Shown here one piece after another: positions 44,925 to 56,896 of a stretch of DNA of 64,000 bases. Position numbers and translations under genes: made by a program. The notes under the pieces were generated by a model. The model was given only the letters and a program-made list of their open reading frames with translations. It did not search any database and had not been told where the DNA came from. This DNA is from Magnolia sinica (lineage: Eukaryota; Streptophyta; Magnoliopsida; Magnoliales; Magnoliaceae): NCBI RefSeq assembly GCF_029962835.1, contig NC_080582.1:16190032-16254031 (forward strand). Direction: 5' to 3'. How positions within the stretch are numbered: the first letter of the stretch is position 1; each line of letters starts with the position of its first letter.

Positions 44925-45890
44925 TTGGGATCCCTGATTGTGGGCCCACCTTGATTTTAGCAACTTACATCCACGCCGTCAATTCTTTTTGAAAGCTTAT
45001 TTTAGTGGATTATTCCAAAATTGAAACAGATTCAAATATTAGTTGTATCACATTACAGAAACAATGTTGATTGAATCTCCGCCATTAAAAACATCTTGGT
45101 GGCTTCCGAAATGTTTATTTGAGTCTGGTCGGACATTTAAGCGTCTGACCAGATCTACGTGGGGCCACCATGAATTTATGCTTATCTACGCCATCCATTT
45201 CTTTTCTAAGATCATGTTTAAACTTAGGTTGCATTAAATGCACAAAAGCCGCTAATCGAAAAGTTGCATTAAATGTAAGAGTCATCTCTGGTGCGATCCA
45301 CTAGAGCGTTGGATCTACCTTATTTTTAAGCCAATGCCTCAAGATATGATCTTAGAAAAGTGATTGACGGTGTGGATAAATGGATACATCACGGTGGGCC
45401 CACACAGATCTGGTCGAAAGCTTAAAAGTTTGACTAGGGTCGGACGAAATCTGTGTCCAGCTTACCATTTGGTGTGGTCCAGTAGAACATTAGATCTACC
45501 TCATACCTTGATATGATCTTAAAAAATGGATGGACAGCATCGATAAATAGATAATTAATCAGGATGGACTCTCACATAGATTTGATTGGACGCTTAAAGA
45601 TACGACCTGGACTTAATCCATGTCGATTTATTTGCCATCCAACCTTTATATAAAGTTATCAGGACCTAGATGAAGGGCATACAAATATCAACTTCATCAA
45701 AGACTTTAAAGACTTTTGTGCCCACTAATAGTTTTTAACAGCCAATCACCACTGTTTCCTATGGTATGGTCCAACTGATTGATTTGGATATGCTTCAATT
45801 TTTGGATTGTGCTGTCAAATTGATTGGACGGCCGGGGATTTAAGGAACATGCATCAAGGTGGCCCCCCATAGTCAGGGATCCCACCCACC
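44925..45890. mobile_element. Nested palindromic elements
   Basis: The outer pair is GGGATCCCTGATTGTGGGCC (44929) against ..CCATAGTCAGGGATCCC (45888). An inner pair with TGGTCGGACATTTAAGCGTC (45126) against ..AAGTTTGACTAGGGTCGGAC (45443) lies in the left half. Confidence 0.75.
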
Positions 45891-45929
45891 ACGAAGCTTC
45901 TCATTGGTACACACAAGTGCCGATGACAA

Positions 45930-47860
45930 TAGGGGAGTGGATTACTTGAGACCTTAGGCTCACCCAAGACAATGGGGCCCACCTTAATATATATGTATTC
46001 TACATCAACTTTATCCATCATTTAACGGATCATTTTAGAGGATTATTCTCCCAAAAAATGAAGCAGCTCTACCAATTATCAAGTGAACCATATCATAGGA
46101 AACAGTGGTGATTGACCATTAATGGTTACAAAAGTTTTGGATCAAGATGAAATTTATTAGTTTCCTTTGTCCAGACTTATGTGACCTTGTCAACATAATA
46201 GATGTCAAATAAATAGTACATGAAGCATTAAGTTGCGCCCAAATTAGTTTTTTAAGGTAGTGCATTCAATCGACACTGTTTCTACTGATAATTGAATCTG
46301 CTCCCCATTCCCTAAAATGATCTAAAAAAATGGATGGTCAACATGGATGCAAAATACAAATATCAACTGAGCCCCACGATGATCCATTCCTGGTTCTAGC
46401 TCACAAAAGACGGCGATTTTCCCCATTAGTGTAGATTGTGTCCTATACAACTTTTAACATATCAAATTCTTTATAGCCACACCATGATTTATGTTTTAGA
46501 TTCACACTGTCCATCAATTTTTCAGATCATTATAGAACATGAGCCCAAAAATGAGACGCATCCAAAGTTCAATCGGACTGCATCCAAAGTTCAATTGGAC
46601 TGCACTAGAAGCAGTGGAGGTTGAACTAAGTTGAAACCTTCCTAGGGCTAAATGAGATTTTTATTTGCCATCTAACTTATTTATAAGGTCACACCGACCG
46701 GATGAATTTAAAAAACAAATATCAGCTTGATCAGAGCCTTTCGTGGCCTCAGGAAGTTTTCAATAGTAAACATCCAATTCATATTGCTTCTTATGGTGTG
46801 GGCCCTTTGAGCTATGGATTTGCCTTGTTTTTAGGCTCATATATCAGAATAATTTGAAAAAAAAATGCTGTATCAGTGTGGATCTAAGAAATACATAATA
46901 GTGGAGTACACATAAGAAATTCTGATGTACATTCCAAGGAGAGAAGCAAACCGAGTTGATATATAGAACTTCCGTTGGCCCATTATGATGTATGTGTCAG
47001 ATCTAAAAACAGGGTTGAAAACTTTTTGGTGCCACAAAAGGCTTTAGGATCAAGTTTATATTTGTGTTTTCCCTTTATTAGGTAACCCCACCCACAAGTT
47101 AGATGGCAAGTAAACCTTACTAAGGACCATAAGAATGTTTCAACGGTACCTGTTCAATCCCCGCTGCTTTCTGTCTTGTGGCCTACTAAGAGCTTTGAAT
47201 ATGCCTAATTTTGGGATCAGTCTAGTAAAATTGTTGGATGTTGCAGACCTAACACATAAATCATGGTGGGGTTAGAGAAATTTCAAATGTTATAAGTTTT
47301 GTTCAGGAGCAGGCAATCTAGCAAGGAAAGAGGAAATTGGGGAAATGGATATTGTGGTGTGCTAGAGACCAATTATCTCCTAGGTGTGTTGACCTCAATA
47401 AGCTTTGTGAGACCCACCGTGATGTATATGTTTAGTCCACACCGTTCATCTATTTTGCTAGATTATTTTAGGGCAGAAGCCCTAAACTATTGCAGATCCA
47501 CATCTTAAGTGCACCATACCGTTAGAAAGAGTGGTTATGAACACCCACCAATAAAAACTTTTTGTGTGCTACAAAAGTTTTGGATCAAGCTGATATTTGT
47601 TTCTTCCCTCCATCCAGGTCTGTGTGACTGAATCAACAGGTTGAATGGAAAATAAACATTATAGCGGGCATTACAATGGGCCCTAGAAAGTTGTTAATGG
47701 TGGGGTTTAATCATCCTTGTTTCCTATGGCGTGCTCCAACTGAGATTTGGATCTACCTGATTTTTGGGACGAAGATCTAATATGGAATGGAGAATTGGAT
47801 GGACGGTGTGGATAAAACAAATACATCATAGTGGGTCCACCAGCAGCCACATTCTTACAA
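45930..47860. mobile_element. Run of degenerate palindromic elements
   Basis: Copies start near 45950, 46420, 46960 and 47385 (GACCCACCGTGATGTATATG) and show the full left arm, core and right arm to different degrees. The best is 47385-47860. No gene is seen; small ORFs are artefacts. Confidence 0.7.
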
Positions 47861-48100
47861 CCATTGAATGGGGTCAAGAGAAAGCTCTGTTTTTTTTATT
47901 TTTCCGTCTCTTAGGAATTTTCTTTTATAATAAAACCCAATTAATTATATTCACATGCATTTTCGTTACTTTAGAAAAAATCATACTTGAAAGTGAAGTT
48001 AGAGAAAACTAAGGGAAGGTACCTGTTTCACAAATAACTCAAACAATGAAATGGCTCTATGAAAACTTAATTTCAAAAGGTATAGGGATGTAAAAATATT

Positions 48101-48272
48101 GAGTCGGGATCCTCTGTAATCTGTTCAACAGGGAATTCCTGTTACCCTAATGGTTTGGCGTCCAAAGCTTTTTTTTTTATTTTTTTTATTTTTTAGTAAG
48201 TAGTGACGTGGACCAATGAGGATTAGGGTATCAGGAAATCTCTGTTGACCAGATAACAGAGGATCCGGACTC
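48101..48272. mobile_element. 172-bp MITE with perfect 9-bp target duplication
   Basis: Starts GAGTCGGGATCCTCTGTAAT and ends ..ATAACAGAGGATCCGGACTC; terminal inverted repeats of about 50 bp (..AGGGAATTCCTGTTACCCTA against TAGGGTATCAGGAAATCTCT). Flanked by AAAAATATT at 48092-48100 and 48273-48281. The first 16 bp match the 15-kb element's ends at all but one position, and GTGGACCAATGAG is shared further in. This is the size-reduced relative that classifies the big element. Confidence 0.93.
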
Positions 48273-48389
48273 AAAAATATTATATTAACAAGGTTTTATT
48301 TTATAAAAATCTCTTTATTTTATTAACACATAAAAGATAGGAGATACGTAGGGATTGGTAAAGATCTTAACGGATTCACTTCTTATCTC

Positions 48390-49610
48390 AATTTAATAAA
48401 ATTATCTAAATTCTAACCCTACTCAAAACTGTACACACCCACCTTATTTGGACTTGGAACCGATCCAGATCCAACCCATACGCTGGTGGATTGGGTCCGA
48501 GGTTGAAACTCAGACCCACTTATCCAAGGGAACTGTTTATCTGCAGGCAGGGGGCTGCACCACACCTCGTCCTACAGGGCGTTTTTAGTCATTGGATGCT
48601 TTGAATGGCTGTGATGGAAAAATAAAATAAATTTAATGCATTCAATGGCTGAAAATATAATATACCATAAGGAGTGGTGCGGGTGTCTGTAAATAATCAT
48701 TTCTGATAATTAACTGGTTGGGCTCCGGAGCTCACCTCAACCCTACACAACTAGATCGTCTCACTCGCACACCTTATGAGAATGCATGGTGAAAAAAATC
48801 TCTTACTAGGAGAAAAGAGGAATTTTTCAATAGATGTAAATACCTGAAATTTGGCTCCTTGGTGACTTTCCAGTGTAGCAACTCAATTAAAATTAACAAG
48901 GCATTAAGTGCTGCATTAAGCCCGAAAGCTTCATACTGCATGTGTATATATATGCTACCCAGAGATAGATGTGAAGGCAATGAAGAAGTGGATGCTTCCT
49001 TCTTGCATGAAAGGGAAAGGAAAAGAGAAAGGTAGATGCTTCCTTCCATGAGAGAGAAAGGGATGTCCTATGGAAGAGAGGAATCTCTTTCACAACCAAA
49101 AGCAATTTTGGCACTCTTAACCGTAGAAGAAGCCAGAGTGTGTTTCATTTGAGGCCTGAGTTCCGGGTTAGGAATTAGTTTATAGACGTGGGATTCATGG
49201 TTGATCTATCCAAGCCATTGATCTGTTGGCCCTTATCATGGAAGGAAAATTCCCTCAAAAACTCTCAAAGTAGTAGATCCTTGCAATCAAATCTTTCGCG
49301 CTTCCTCCAGTGAATGTGGTTTGTTTGTTCATTTCTTTTAACCATGCATTTGCATGCTAACAGAGAGAAGATTAGAGTTGACCAATTGAGAAGATATACT
49401 GGGAATGGTCCATACGTGATTGGGAACGTCATATCAATGGCTTAGATAGACTAGCCACGGCCCCACACCTACCAATCAAGCTTGGAAACCAATAGTGAAC
49501 TTGGCCTCTTTTCATTCTATTGTGGGTGTAAACAACAATAAGATTAAAGCTCTATCGACTCCGGTGGATGCATCCGAGAATTATAATTGTCTTGTGCATG
49601 CTGGGGGAAT
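48390..49610. repeat. Duplicated block A, right copy
   Basis: Partner of 1020-2013, ending at GGTGGATGCATCCGAGAATT.. where the copia element begins. The two copies differ by many substitutions and small indels, so the duplication is not recent. Confidence 0.8.
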
Positions 49611-49612
49611 GC

Positions 49613-50176
49613 ATGGAAGCAACCCTGAGTTAGAATCAAATAATAAGAGGTTAAATCAACCAAGCACACCGATAATACAAAGTTTTGCGTGAAAAAATTG
49701 TCATGAGAAAAAACAACGGCACAGAGTGATAAAGAATCCACCATGATAATCAATGTTACAAAGGATGAAAGAGCCTACCAATGTGAGAATAAACCTCGAA
49801 AACCTTAAAAAAAAAAATCCTAGCATAGATTTCTCTTTGCTCACAAAAGCTTTAAACAGGTTTTTCAAAACCCTAATCCTCGATTACAAATCCTTAAATA
49901 GGATTAAAATCGAATTAGGAAACAAAACATGCAATTCCACAAAATTGTGCAAGTCGGTTAATGGGAGCTTCGATCAAATCGAGTGTCATCGATGACTCAT
50001 TGATGGGATTGAAGCCATTTTCGATCAGATCGATTTGGACCCAAAAACTGTCTAGCGAGCAAAGGTCAAAAAATGAAATTTTCTTAAAGGGATCGACAAA
50101 TTCTCGATGAGATCTAGTGGTCTGTCGATGTCATCGACAAACCCAGTTACAGATAGATTGAAGACATCTAATAACA
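49613..50176 (-). repeat. 3' LTR of the copia element
   Basis: Bounded by TG (TGGAAGC..) and ..AATAACA in plus-strand reading. The inner part is about 75-80% like the other LTR by eye, so the insertion is old. Confidence 0.75.
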
Positions 50177-50389
50177 ATCTCCATCATGTCTTCAATAATG
50201 ACAAACTACAGCTTCAAGCTGTATCTCTAGTTGCCTCCGTCATAATTCCAATATTGTCGTTGCTTCCCATGTACACTCTGTGTTCGTCAAGTCTTCGCGA
50301 AACCGAGAGAAGTCGCATAGAACTTGAACTTCTTTGTGGGAACCACCTTTGTATGCATGTCCGATAGATTCACGCTTGTGTGGATCTTC

Positions 50390-51720
50390 TTAAGAGTTAC
50401 TTCACCTTCCTCAAACACATGTCGTATAAAATGATGATAAACATCAATATATTTAGTACGAGGATGCTAAACCGAGTTCTTCACGAAATTGATCGTGCTT
50501 TCGTGGTCACAATTTATTGGCACAGATTTCTTCTGAAGCCCACACTGATTTATCATCCCTTTCTAGCAAATACCTTCTTAGAAAGCTTCCATCACCGTCA
50601 TATACTATGCTTCAGTTGTGAAAAGAGTCACCACAGACTGAAGTTTCAACATTCAATTGATCGCTCCACCCCTGCTAGTACAAACGAGTAGATGGAAGTC
50701 GATCTCTTGTTATCAACATTACTTGTGTAATCGGCATCCTTGTATATAGCCTACCAACTTATCCTTAGACTTTTCAAATGTCAAGACGTAGTCTACTGTA
50801 ATACTTAAGTAACCATTTAACTACCTCCTAGTATTGTTTACTGGGGTTAGACATGTATCTGCTCACAACACCTACTACATATGAAATATTAGGTCTCGTA
50901 GAGCCCATGGCATATATCAGACTACCAACAATACTCGAATAGGGCACAAGAGATATCACTGAATTTTTTTCATCTGTAGTAGGACATTGTTCATAAGAAA
51001 GCTTAAAGTGAGCAGCATATGGTGTGCTAAACAGTTTTGCCATGTCCATACCGAACTTAATAAATACATTCTTAAGGTATTATACCTGTGATAACCATAG
51101 CCTGCTCCTTTATCTGTCTATATAAATATATGTACCAAGAATCTTCTTTACAGTCCCCAAATCTTTCATATCAAATGTCTTTGACAACTAAGTCTTCAAT
51201 ATTTCAATATCAGATATGTTATGGCTGGCAATGAGCATGTCATCTACGTACAATACTCATACAATGAACTTTCTATCATTTAATGTCTTGTAATAGATAC
51301 AATGATCATATTCACTTTTGGTAAATCAATAACCTATCATGAAAGTAACAAATCTTTTATACCACTGCCTAAGTGACTATTTCAGACCATAAAAAAACAT
51401 TCTCAACCTATAAAATTTATTCTTATCCCCTTCACTTTGAACCCTTTTAGTTGCTTCATGTAAATGTATTTCTCCAACTCCCCATGTAGGAAAGTAGTTC
51501 TCACATCCATCTGTTCTTATTCCAGGTTGTATTGGACAACTATCTCCAATACAAATATGATAGACACCTGCTTGACTATAGGTGTGAAAATCTCACTAAA
51601 GTCGACATTCTCCTTTTGCGTATACCCTTTCGCAACCAAAATTGCCTTGTATCTATCCCACTTCTTGTTGTAAATCTGCTTATAACCGATCGCTTTACGC
51701 TTCACTGGAAGCTCAAGAAT
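50390..51720 (-). pseudogene. copia RT and RNase H remnants
   Basis: Minus strand, with several stops: PVKRKAIGYKQIYNKK, AILVAKGYTQKENVDFSEIF, TPIVKQVSI (start of RT), then VLYVDDMLIASHN (catalytic YVDD, about 51232-51250), VPYSSIVGSLIYAMGSTRPN, ISYVVGVVSRYMSNPSKQYW, then RNase H text DADYTSNVDNKRSTS, TKARSIS and RKVK-LL. At least six in-frame stops make it non-functional. Confidence 0.88.
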
Positions 51721-51900
51721 GTGTCTAACATCTTTTAGAATATGGTCCACCCCATCGAACATTCTGATGCGCATTGAACCGATTCCAATAACTTTACAAA
51801 CATTATCATTTCCCATAAAAATATGTCCACAATTGTACTCGTTGTATGTGGTGAACCAATCCGTGTGAGAAGTCGTGTGGTATAAGGCCATCGAATCCAA
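51715..51900 (-). pseudogene. copia protease/pre-integrase segment fused to RT
   Basis: Reads HTDWFTTYNEYNCGHIFMGN, DNVCKVIGIGSMRIRMFDGV, DHILKDVRHIL and then directly ELPVKRKAIG. DVRH normally precedes the zinc finger and integrase; here roughly 400 residues including DDE integrase are missing, and the RT starts in the same open frame. Confidence 0.82.
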
Positions 51901-51999
51901 AATCCAGTCATTACTAAGCTAACTAAATTTTAATGCAATCAAGATATCACCTCCATCCACCTCCTCGCATGATTGCATTGTGTTAGCCTCTTTTGGCAC

Positions 52000-52410
52000 A
52001 TTCTCTGATTTTTTTTTTCCTTTTGAGCTTTAGGGTTCCCATAGTCCTTCTTCATATGTCATGTCATTACACAATTCCAGTACTTCTTCTTATCCTTCCC
52101 TTTTAATTTGGATCGCGATTGAGAATTACACTTCTCCCTTTTAGTTTTCATTCTCCTAATAACCAATGCATCCATAGAGGTACTTCTATTGTTGTCCTTC
52201 TATCTTAACTGCTTCTCATGAAAGGTTAAGATGATAGTCCCTACATCGATGGTATCCATATTGTGGATCAGCGTGTCTCCCATATTCTCGCGCGAAATAT
52301 AGTGGAAGTAAATTCAAAATATTCCAGGCAAGATCTTTCTCTTCGATCTTAACATCCACATTTGTTAGTTTATATAAAAATTTGCTAAAAGTGTTCGTGT
52401 TCATTAATGT
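52000..52410 (-). pseudogene. copia gag fragment
   Basis: NTFSKFLYKLTNVDVKIEEK, DLAWNILNLLPLYF is the UBN2/gag wording; after a frameshift, MKTKREKCNSQSRSKLKGKD and a degraded YWNCVMT-stop-HMKKDYGN zinc knuckle follow. A (TA)n(GA)n microsatellite lies upstream at 52604-52701. Confidence 0.75.
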
Positions 52411-52600
52411 CAGGCCCCTCTGTCATCTTAAGATTATAGAATTTCTTTTTAATTTTCTTAGTTCCATCCTCAAGCTATAAGGCCCAAAATATAGCTTGTG
52501 GCTTATGATAAGTGTGGTCTGGAGCCTTTTTGTTGGATCCCACCCGAATGTTTGTAAATGTTCATGTTTAATGAAACTTCCGTGGCAAGAGTCCACTTTC

Positions 52601-52703
<103 letters not shown>

Positions 52704-53073
52704 CTACCTAGGAATTTCTTCATACACAAACTATCTAGTTTTGTCCATACCCCTACGATGGTCTTTTAATCCAAGACACTGTCTACTAGGTACAATTATA
52801 TTGAGGTTGTAAGCCCCTCATTTAGTTAATCCCACTCTTCATCAGTCATAAATGCAGGATGTTTTGCCTTGTCAAGGAGAGCGTGTTGCAATTCTTGCTG
52901 AATTACGATGCCTCTCATCTTAACCTTCAATAATTCAAACTTATTTCTTCCAGTGAACTTCTCCATTTTATACTTAATATTAAATCCCTCAAAAGTCATA
53001 TTTTCATATTGAAAAAAAAAAAAAAAAACCCTTAAAACCCCAACGTTATCTATGATACCACTTTTTCAGGAGA

Positions 53074-53490
53074 TCCATGGAAGCAACCCCGAGTTTGAAT
53101 CAAACAATAAGAGATAAAATAAATAAAGCACACAAAGAACACAAGGTTTCATATGGAAAAACCCTCACGGGAATAACCCACAACACAAAGCGACAATGAA
53201 TCTACTGTGATAATCAATGTTATAAGAGATGAAAGAAATTATCGATCTGTGAATAAACCTCAAAAACTATACAAAAAACCCTACCTTTGATTTTTCTTTA
53301 CTCACAAAAGCCTTAAACATGTTTTTCAAAACCCTAATCCTCGATTACCAACCTTAATCCTTGATCAGATCGATTCCATTGACAACCCATCAATGGGATC
53401 GAAGCCATCTTTGATCGGATTGATTTGGACCAAAAAATTGTCTAGTGATCAAAGGCCAAAAAAACGGATTTATCTCGATGAGATCAAGTG
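53074..53490 (-). repeat. 5' LTR of the copia element, partial
   Basis: Matches 49613-50120 and stops at CTCGATGAGATCAAGTGA, before AGCTTTCGTAGAACTTCC, which belongs to the neighbouring palindromic element; about 60 bp of the LTR start are missing. Confidence 0.75.
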
Positions 53491-53494
53491 AGCT

Positions 53495-53985
53495 TTCGTA
53501 GAACTTCCTTCCAAGGGAAGCTGGTGGGGCCCGCCGTGATATTTGTGGGAAATTCACTTCGCCCATCCATTTTGCTAGACCATGTTAGGACATGACCCAA
53601 AAAATGATGCAAATCCAAAACTCAAGTGGGCCATATGATAAGAAAATGTGAGTAGGTAAATGCTCGCTGTTGAAACCTCCCTAGGGTCCAACATGATTTT
53701 ATATGCAATCCATAACATCCGTAAGATCATTCCTACTTGAATGAACTGAAAACACAAAAAATTAGCCTGATCTAGAACTTTTGTGACCCCACGAATGTTT
53801 CAACAATGGACATTCAATATTGTGGTGCAGTCCGATTGAGTTTTGGATTTGCATCAATTTTGGGCCCATGTCTTAACATGTTCTGCAAAAAATGGTTGGA
53901 TGGGGTGGATTTCTCACAAACATCATGGTGGCCCCACCTAGCTTCCCATCAGCTTTCACAGGGAATCCCCGTCCTTGCCATTTGC
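53495..53985. mobile_element. Uninterrupted palindromic element (empty site for the 15-kb unit)
   Basis: Arms AAGCTGGTGGGGCCCGCCGT and ..CATGGTGGCCCCACCTAGCT. The sequence CCTCCCTAGGGTCCAACATG, ATTTTATATGCAATCC spans the site that in the 2014-2214/17363-17510 paralogue is occupied by 15.1 kb. The ends repeat AACTTCC / GGGAA text. Confidence 0.85.
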
Positions 53986-54159
53986 AATCCTCATTTTGGA
54001 TGGCAGATGGTCACCATCTCTCCCATGCATCTAAGATTGGCCCTTGTCCATTTATAGTTCTTCATAGTGACAAATCTCATTCTTGGGAACTTCTTGGCTC
54101 TAGAATTTCTAAAGAGGTTTTTGAACTTCGAGGTTTTCTCTGATATTGTTAGGAAAATT

Positions 54160-56160
54160 TTGCTAAAACTAAAACTATTATTATAAATTAACTATTATTA
54201 TAAATTTAAAAATAGTTTAAAATTTTAAACATAAACCAGTTCTAATTTGGTATTTTTATGGGAAAGTTCATGCTTTTGGAGAATGGAAATTAACCAAGTA
54301 CTCTGGTATATTGTTTTTCTTTAAAAGTAATGAAGCTAGAAAATTTTGTGGCCCATCTGGTATGTATATATGACACCTAAGTCTGTCAAACATCTACAAC
54401 CAACTATAATGATTACTCAGCATAATAATTACAGGGATGAAATTTTTTTTTGATTGAATCACAAGATAAGCTGCAAGTGCATTTTGATGTTTTTAAGTGG
54501 TGCATACTACTTATTATGGCCTGGCTCATCTTCCATTTAGATTTACCAAACTTTTTGTTCTCAACATCATAGCTGATTACACCAATTTGACAGATTGAAT
54601 ATCATAGAAAATATCATGTGGGCCCCACAATTATTCGCTTTACTACTTTATAAAGAAAAGAGTGCACGGTGAGCATTATAATAATTTCACCACTTAAAAA
54701 GCACTTCTCCATCGTTTAATTCACAGGGATATTATCCGGTAAAATCCCAAACCGTGAGGAATTTTGCTATAAAAATTCCTAATATCAGATAATATTTACA
54801 TTATTAAGCTGAAAAAGCCGAGCAATTCAAAACAATTGATATTTTAAAAATCTCACGGTAATATTGTTTATCTTATTTCCCACAATATTATAGTAAGATA
54901 TTCAACATAATAGATTTTTGTCACAGTGCTAATCCTCTGTTTGTTAGCATGAAACCAATTCTACACTTAGGTCTGCGATTGCCAGACTTTTCCTATGATT
55001 TTGTAATGCAAGGCTGCGGCTTCTCTATAAAAAGCAGTGCTTTGTACATCATTCCAAATCTCACCCTTGTGGCTGCTTGTTCATCATATTATCTGATACC
55101 TACAAATTAGAGAAACCATTCTTTTGGGTTCTGTCCTTAACTGTATGAGCCACAACAAGTGTAACAGAAGCGAGCTTTGTGAGCCCCATCAATTAGACGT
55201 ACATTTCCATGGTGGTCCACGGCCTAAATATCAGGCCAATCTATGAAATAGGTGGGCCACACCATAGACAACAATTGAGAGTAGATGCTCACGCATTGAA
55301 ATCCTCCTGATTGTTTATAGAGCCCACGGAGATGTAGTCTAGACATCCAACCTGTCCATTGTGTGTCCTACTTGGATGAGGAGTTGCACCAAATTTCAGG
55401 CCATTTCAAAACTCAAGTGGGCCCTGCCAAGTGCTTTTAAATGTTTTGGGCATGATTTTACATGGTTTTAAATTGTGTGACCCACCTAAGCTTCAAATAT
55501 GGTTGATAGAAATCTCATAACATAGAGGGGACCCACCAAATGTACGTTGTGGATGTCCAAACACACATAACGATGGGTCCTTTAGAGTTCGACATCATGG
55601 GAACTTCCAATGAGGCCAACCATTTCCACTTGATTTTCCAGATAATACCCTCAAATTTTGGAAATCTCGTGAGAAATTTCTGGAGTGAGAAATTGCTGAG
55701 AACAGGTTATGTCACTATGGTGTCAACCGAGCACTGATGGACCTTGATATTTGACCTGTAGATGGTAGAAAATGGTATCAAATACAAGTTTTTAACTCAA
55801 AATGTCACTTATCCCCACTGGTGATCTGTCCTTGGGGATATGGCCCATCCACACTGGATCAAATGGTCCCAATCATAGATACAATAGATGTTCTGTCACG
55901 CTCATCTATGTTATAGTTGCATCTCTTACTGATAAATTTAGGCTTGGATATTTTAGTCCATGTCGCAATCAGATCCAACATGAAAATATCAAAGCTAGTT
56001 AGAAGCTGCCTGCGAACATAGTCTTGAAGATTTTAACAGAAAGATCGAACAAGATCAATTGTTTAGATGTTCTGCTACAAGTAATGAACATTTCTATATC
56101 CTACAAAAACGAATATTCTAAACCTTTTTGTCATTAACACTTTCTAAAGATTAATTTTGA
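54160..56160. repeat. Duplicated block B, right copy, with 0.45-kb insertion
   Basis: Partner of 17520-19260. An extra segment at about 55160-55625 (GCGAGCTTTGTGAGCCCCAT.. to ..CATGGGAACTTCCAATGAGG) is absent from the left copy. It has palindromic-family wording (AAGTGGGCCCTGCC, GTGGGCCACACCATAG) and is probably another family member. The block is cut at 56160 by the gypsy LTR. Confidence 0.8.
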
Positions 56161-56163
56161 GTC

Positions 56164-56863
56164 TGATGTAGAGCAGGTCGCGTACAGTTACATGACCAAG
56201 ATGGATCAGAAAAGGCCCGGTCGACGACGGAAGTGATCCGGACCATCGAACCTTAAATCGAGCGTATCTTGCAATCCGGAATGAGTTATCTGACGTAAAA
56301 TATATGATTTTGGGGTAGAACGAGCTACTGAAGCCAACCAACCCCGCTACGCCGGGTTACACAGCCCGGAATTGCGAAAAACCCCTGGATCGATGGTCGT
56401 TTCCCTGTTTTAATTTCGCTTTTACTATAAATAGTAAGTTTTAGTTTGATTATAACTCTTCATCCGTCGGGCTTTAGGAGTTGCGCCCAACGTGAAAAGA
56501 GCTTAGAATAATTAGGAGAACGGTTTGGTGAAGCCAAATAGGACACTTACTATTTTTGGCCGAAAACCTTGCTCACTAGTAGACATCACGACCGTCTATA
56601 AATAGTAAGTTTACTATTTATAGTAAGTCGCGGATTCTAAGAGTTTGAGTTGTAGTTTGATTCTGATTTCTTTCCCATTGCTTGGTACCCCTATTTAAAG
56701 GGTTGTGAACTCGTTTTTATTCATCAATTAATCAATTTCAAATTTATTAGAATTTATTTCTATTTTCTGCTTTCTTTCCTCCTGCTTTCTTTCCTCTGTG
56801 AGGAGTCCAGAGAAGCTCCGTGGATTCGGAGTAGTTATCCTCATCACGTTCATCCCTGCGTCA
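56164..56863 (+). repeat. 5' LTR of the gypsy element
   Basis: Starts TGATGTAGAGCAGGTCGCGT where block B text stops, ends ..CCCTGCGTCA, about 700 bp. TATTTAAA at 56692-56699 is the likely TATA box. No partner LTR in the window, so boundaries rest on TG/CA ends, the primer site and the block B junction. Confidence 0.78.
56596..56623. promoter_or_regulatory. Perfect 13-bp palindrome containing a TATA motif, inside LTR
   Basis: CTATAAATAGTAA, two bases GT, then TTACTATTTATAG: a perfect inverted repeat with CTATAAATAG on both strands. The same CTATAAATAGTAAG also occurs singly at about 56434. This could be a bidirectional TATA or a protein-binding site; function is inference. Confidence 0.7.
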
Positions 56864-56865
56864 AT

Positions 56866-56877
56866 TGGTATCAGAGC
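56866..56877 (+). promoter_or_regulatory. Primer binding site (tRNA-iMet)
   Basis: TGGTATCAGAGC, two bases after the LTR end, complementary to the 3' end of plant initiator methionine tRNA. Confidence 0.95.
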
Positions 56878-56896
56878 GAGGATTCCCCTCGGGCCG

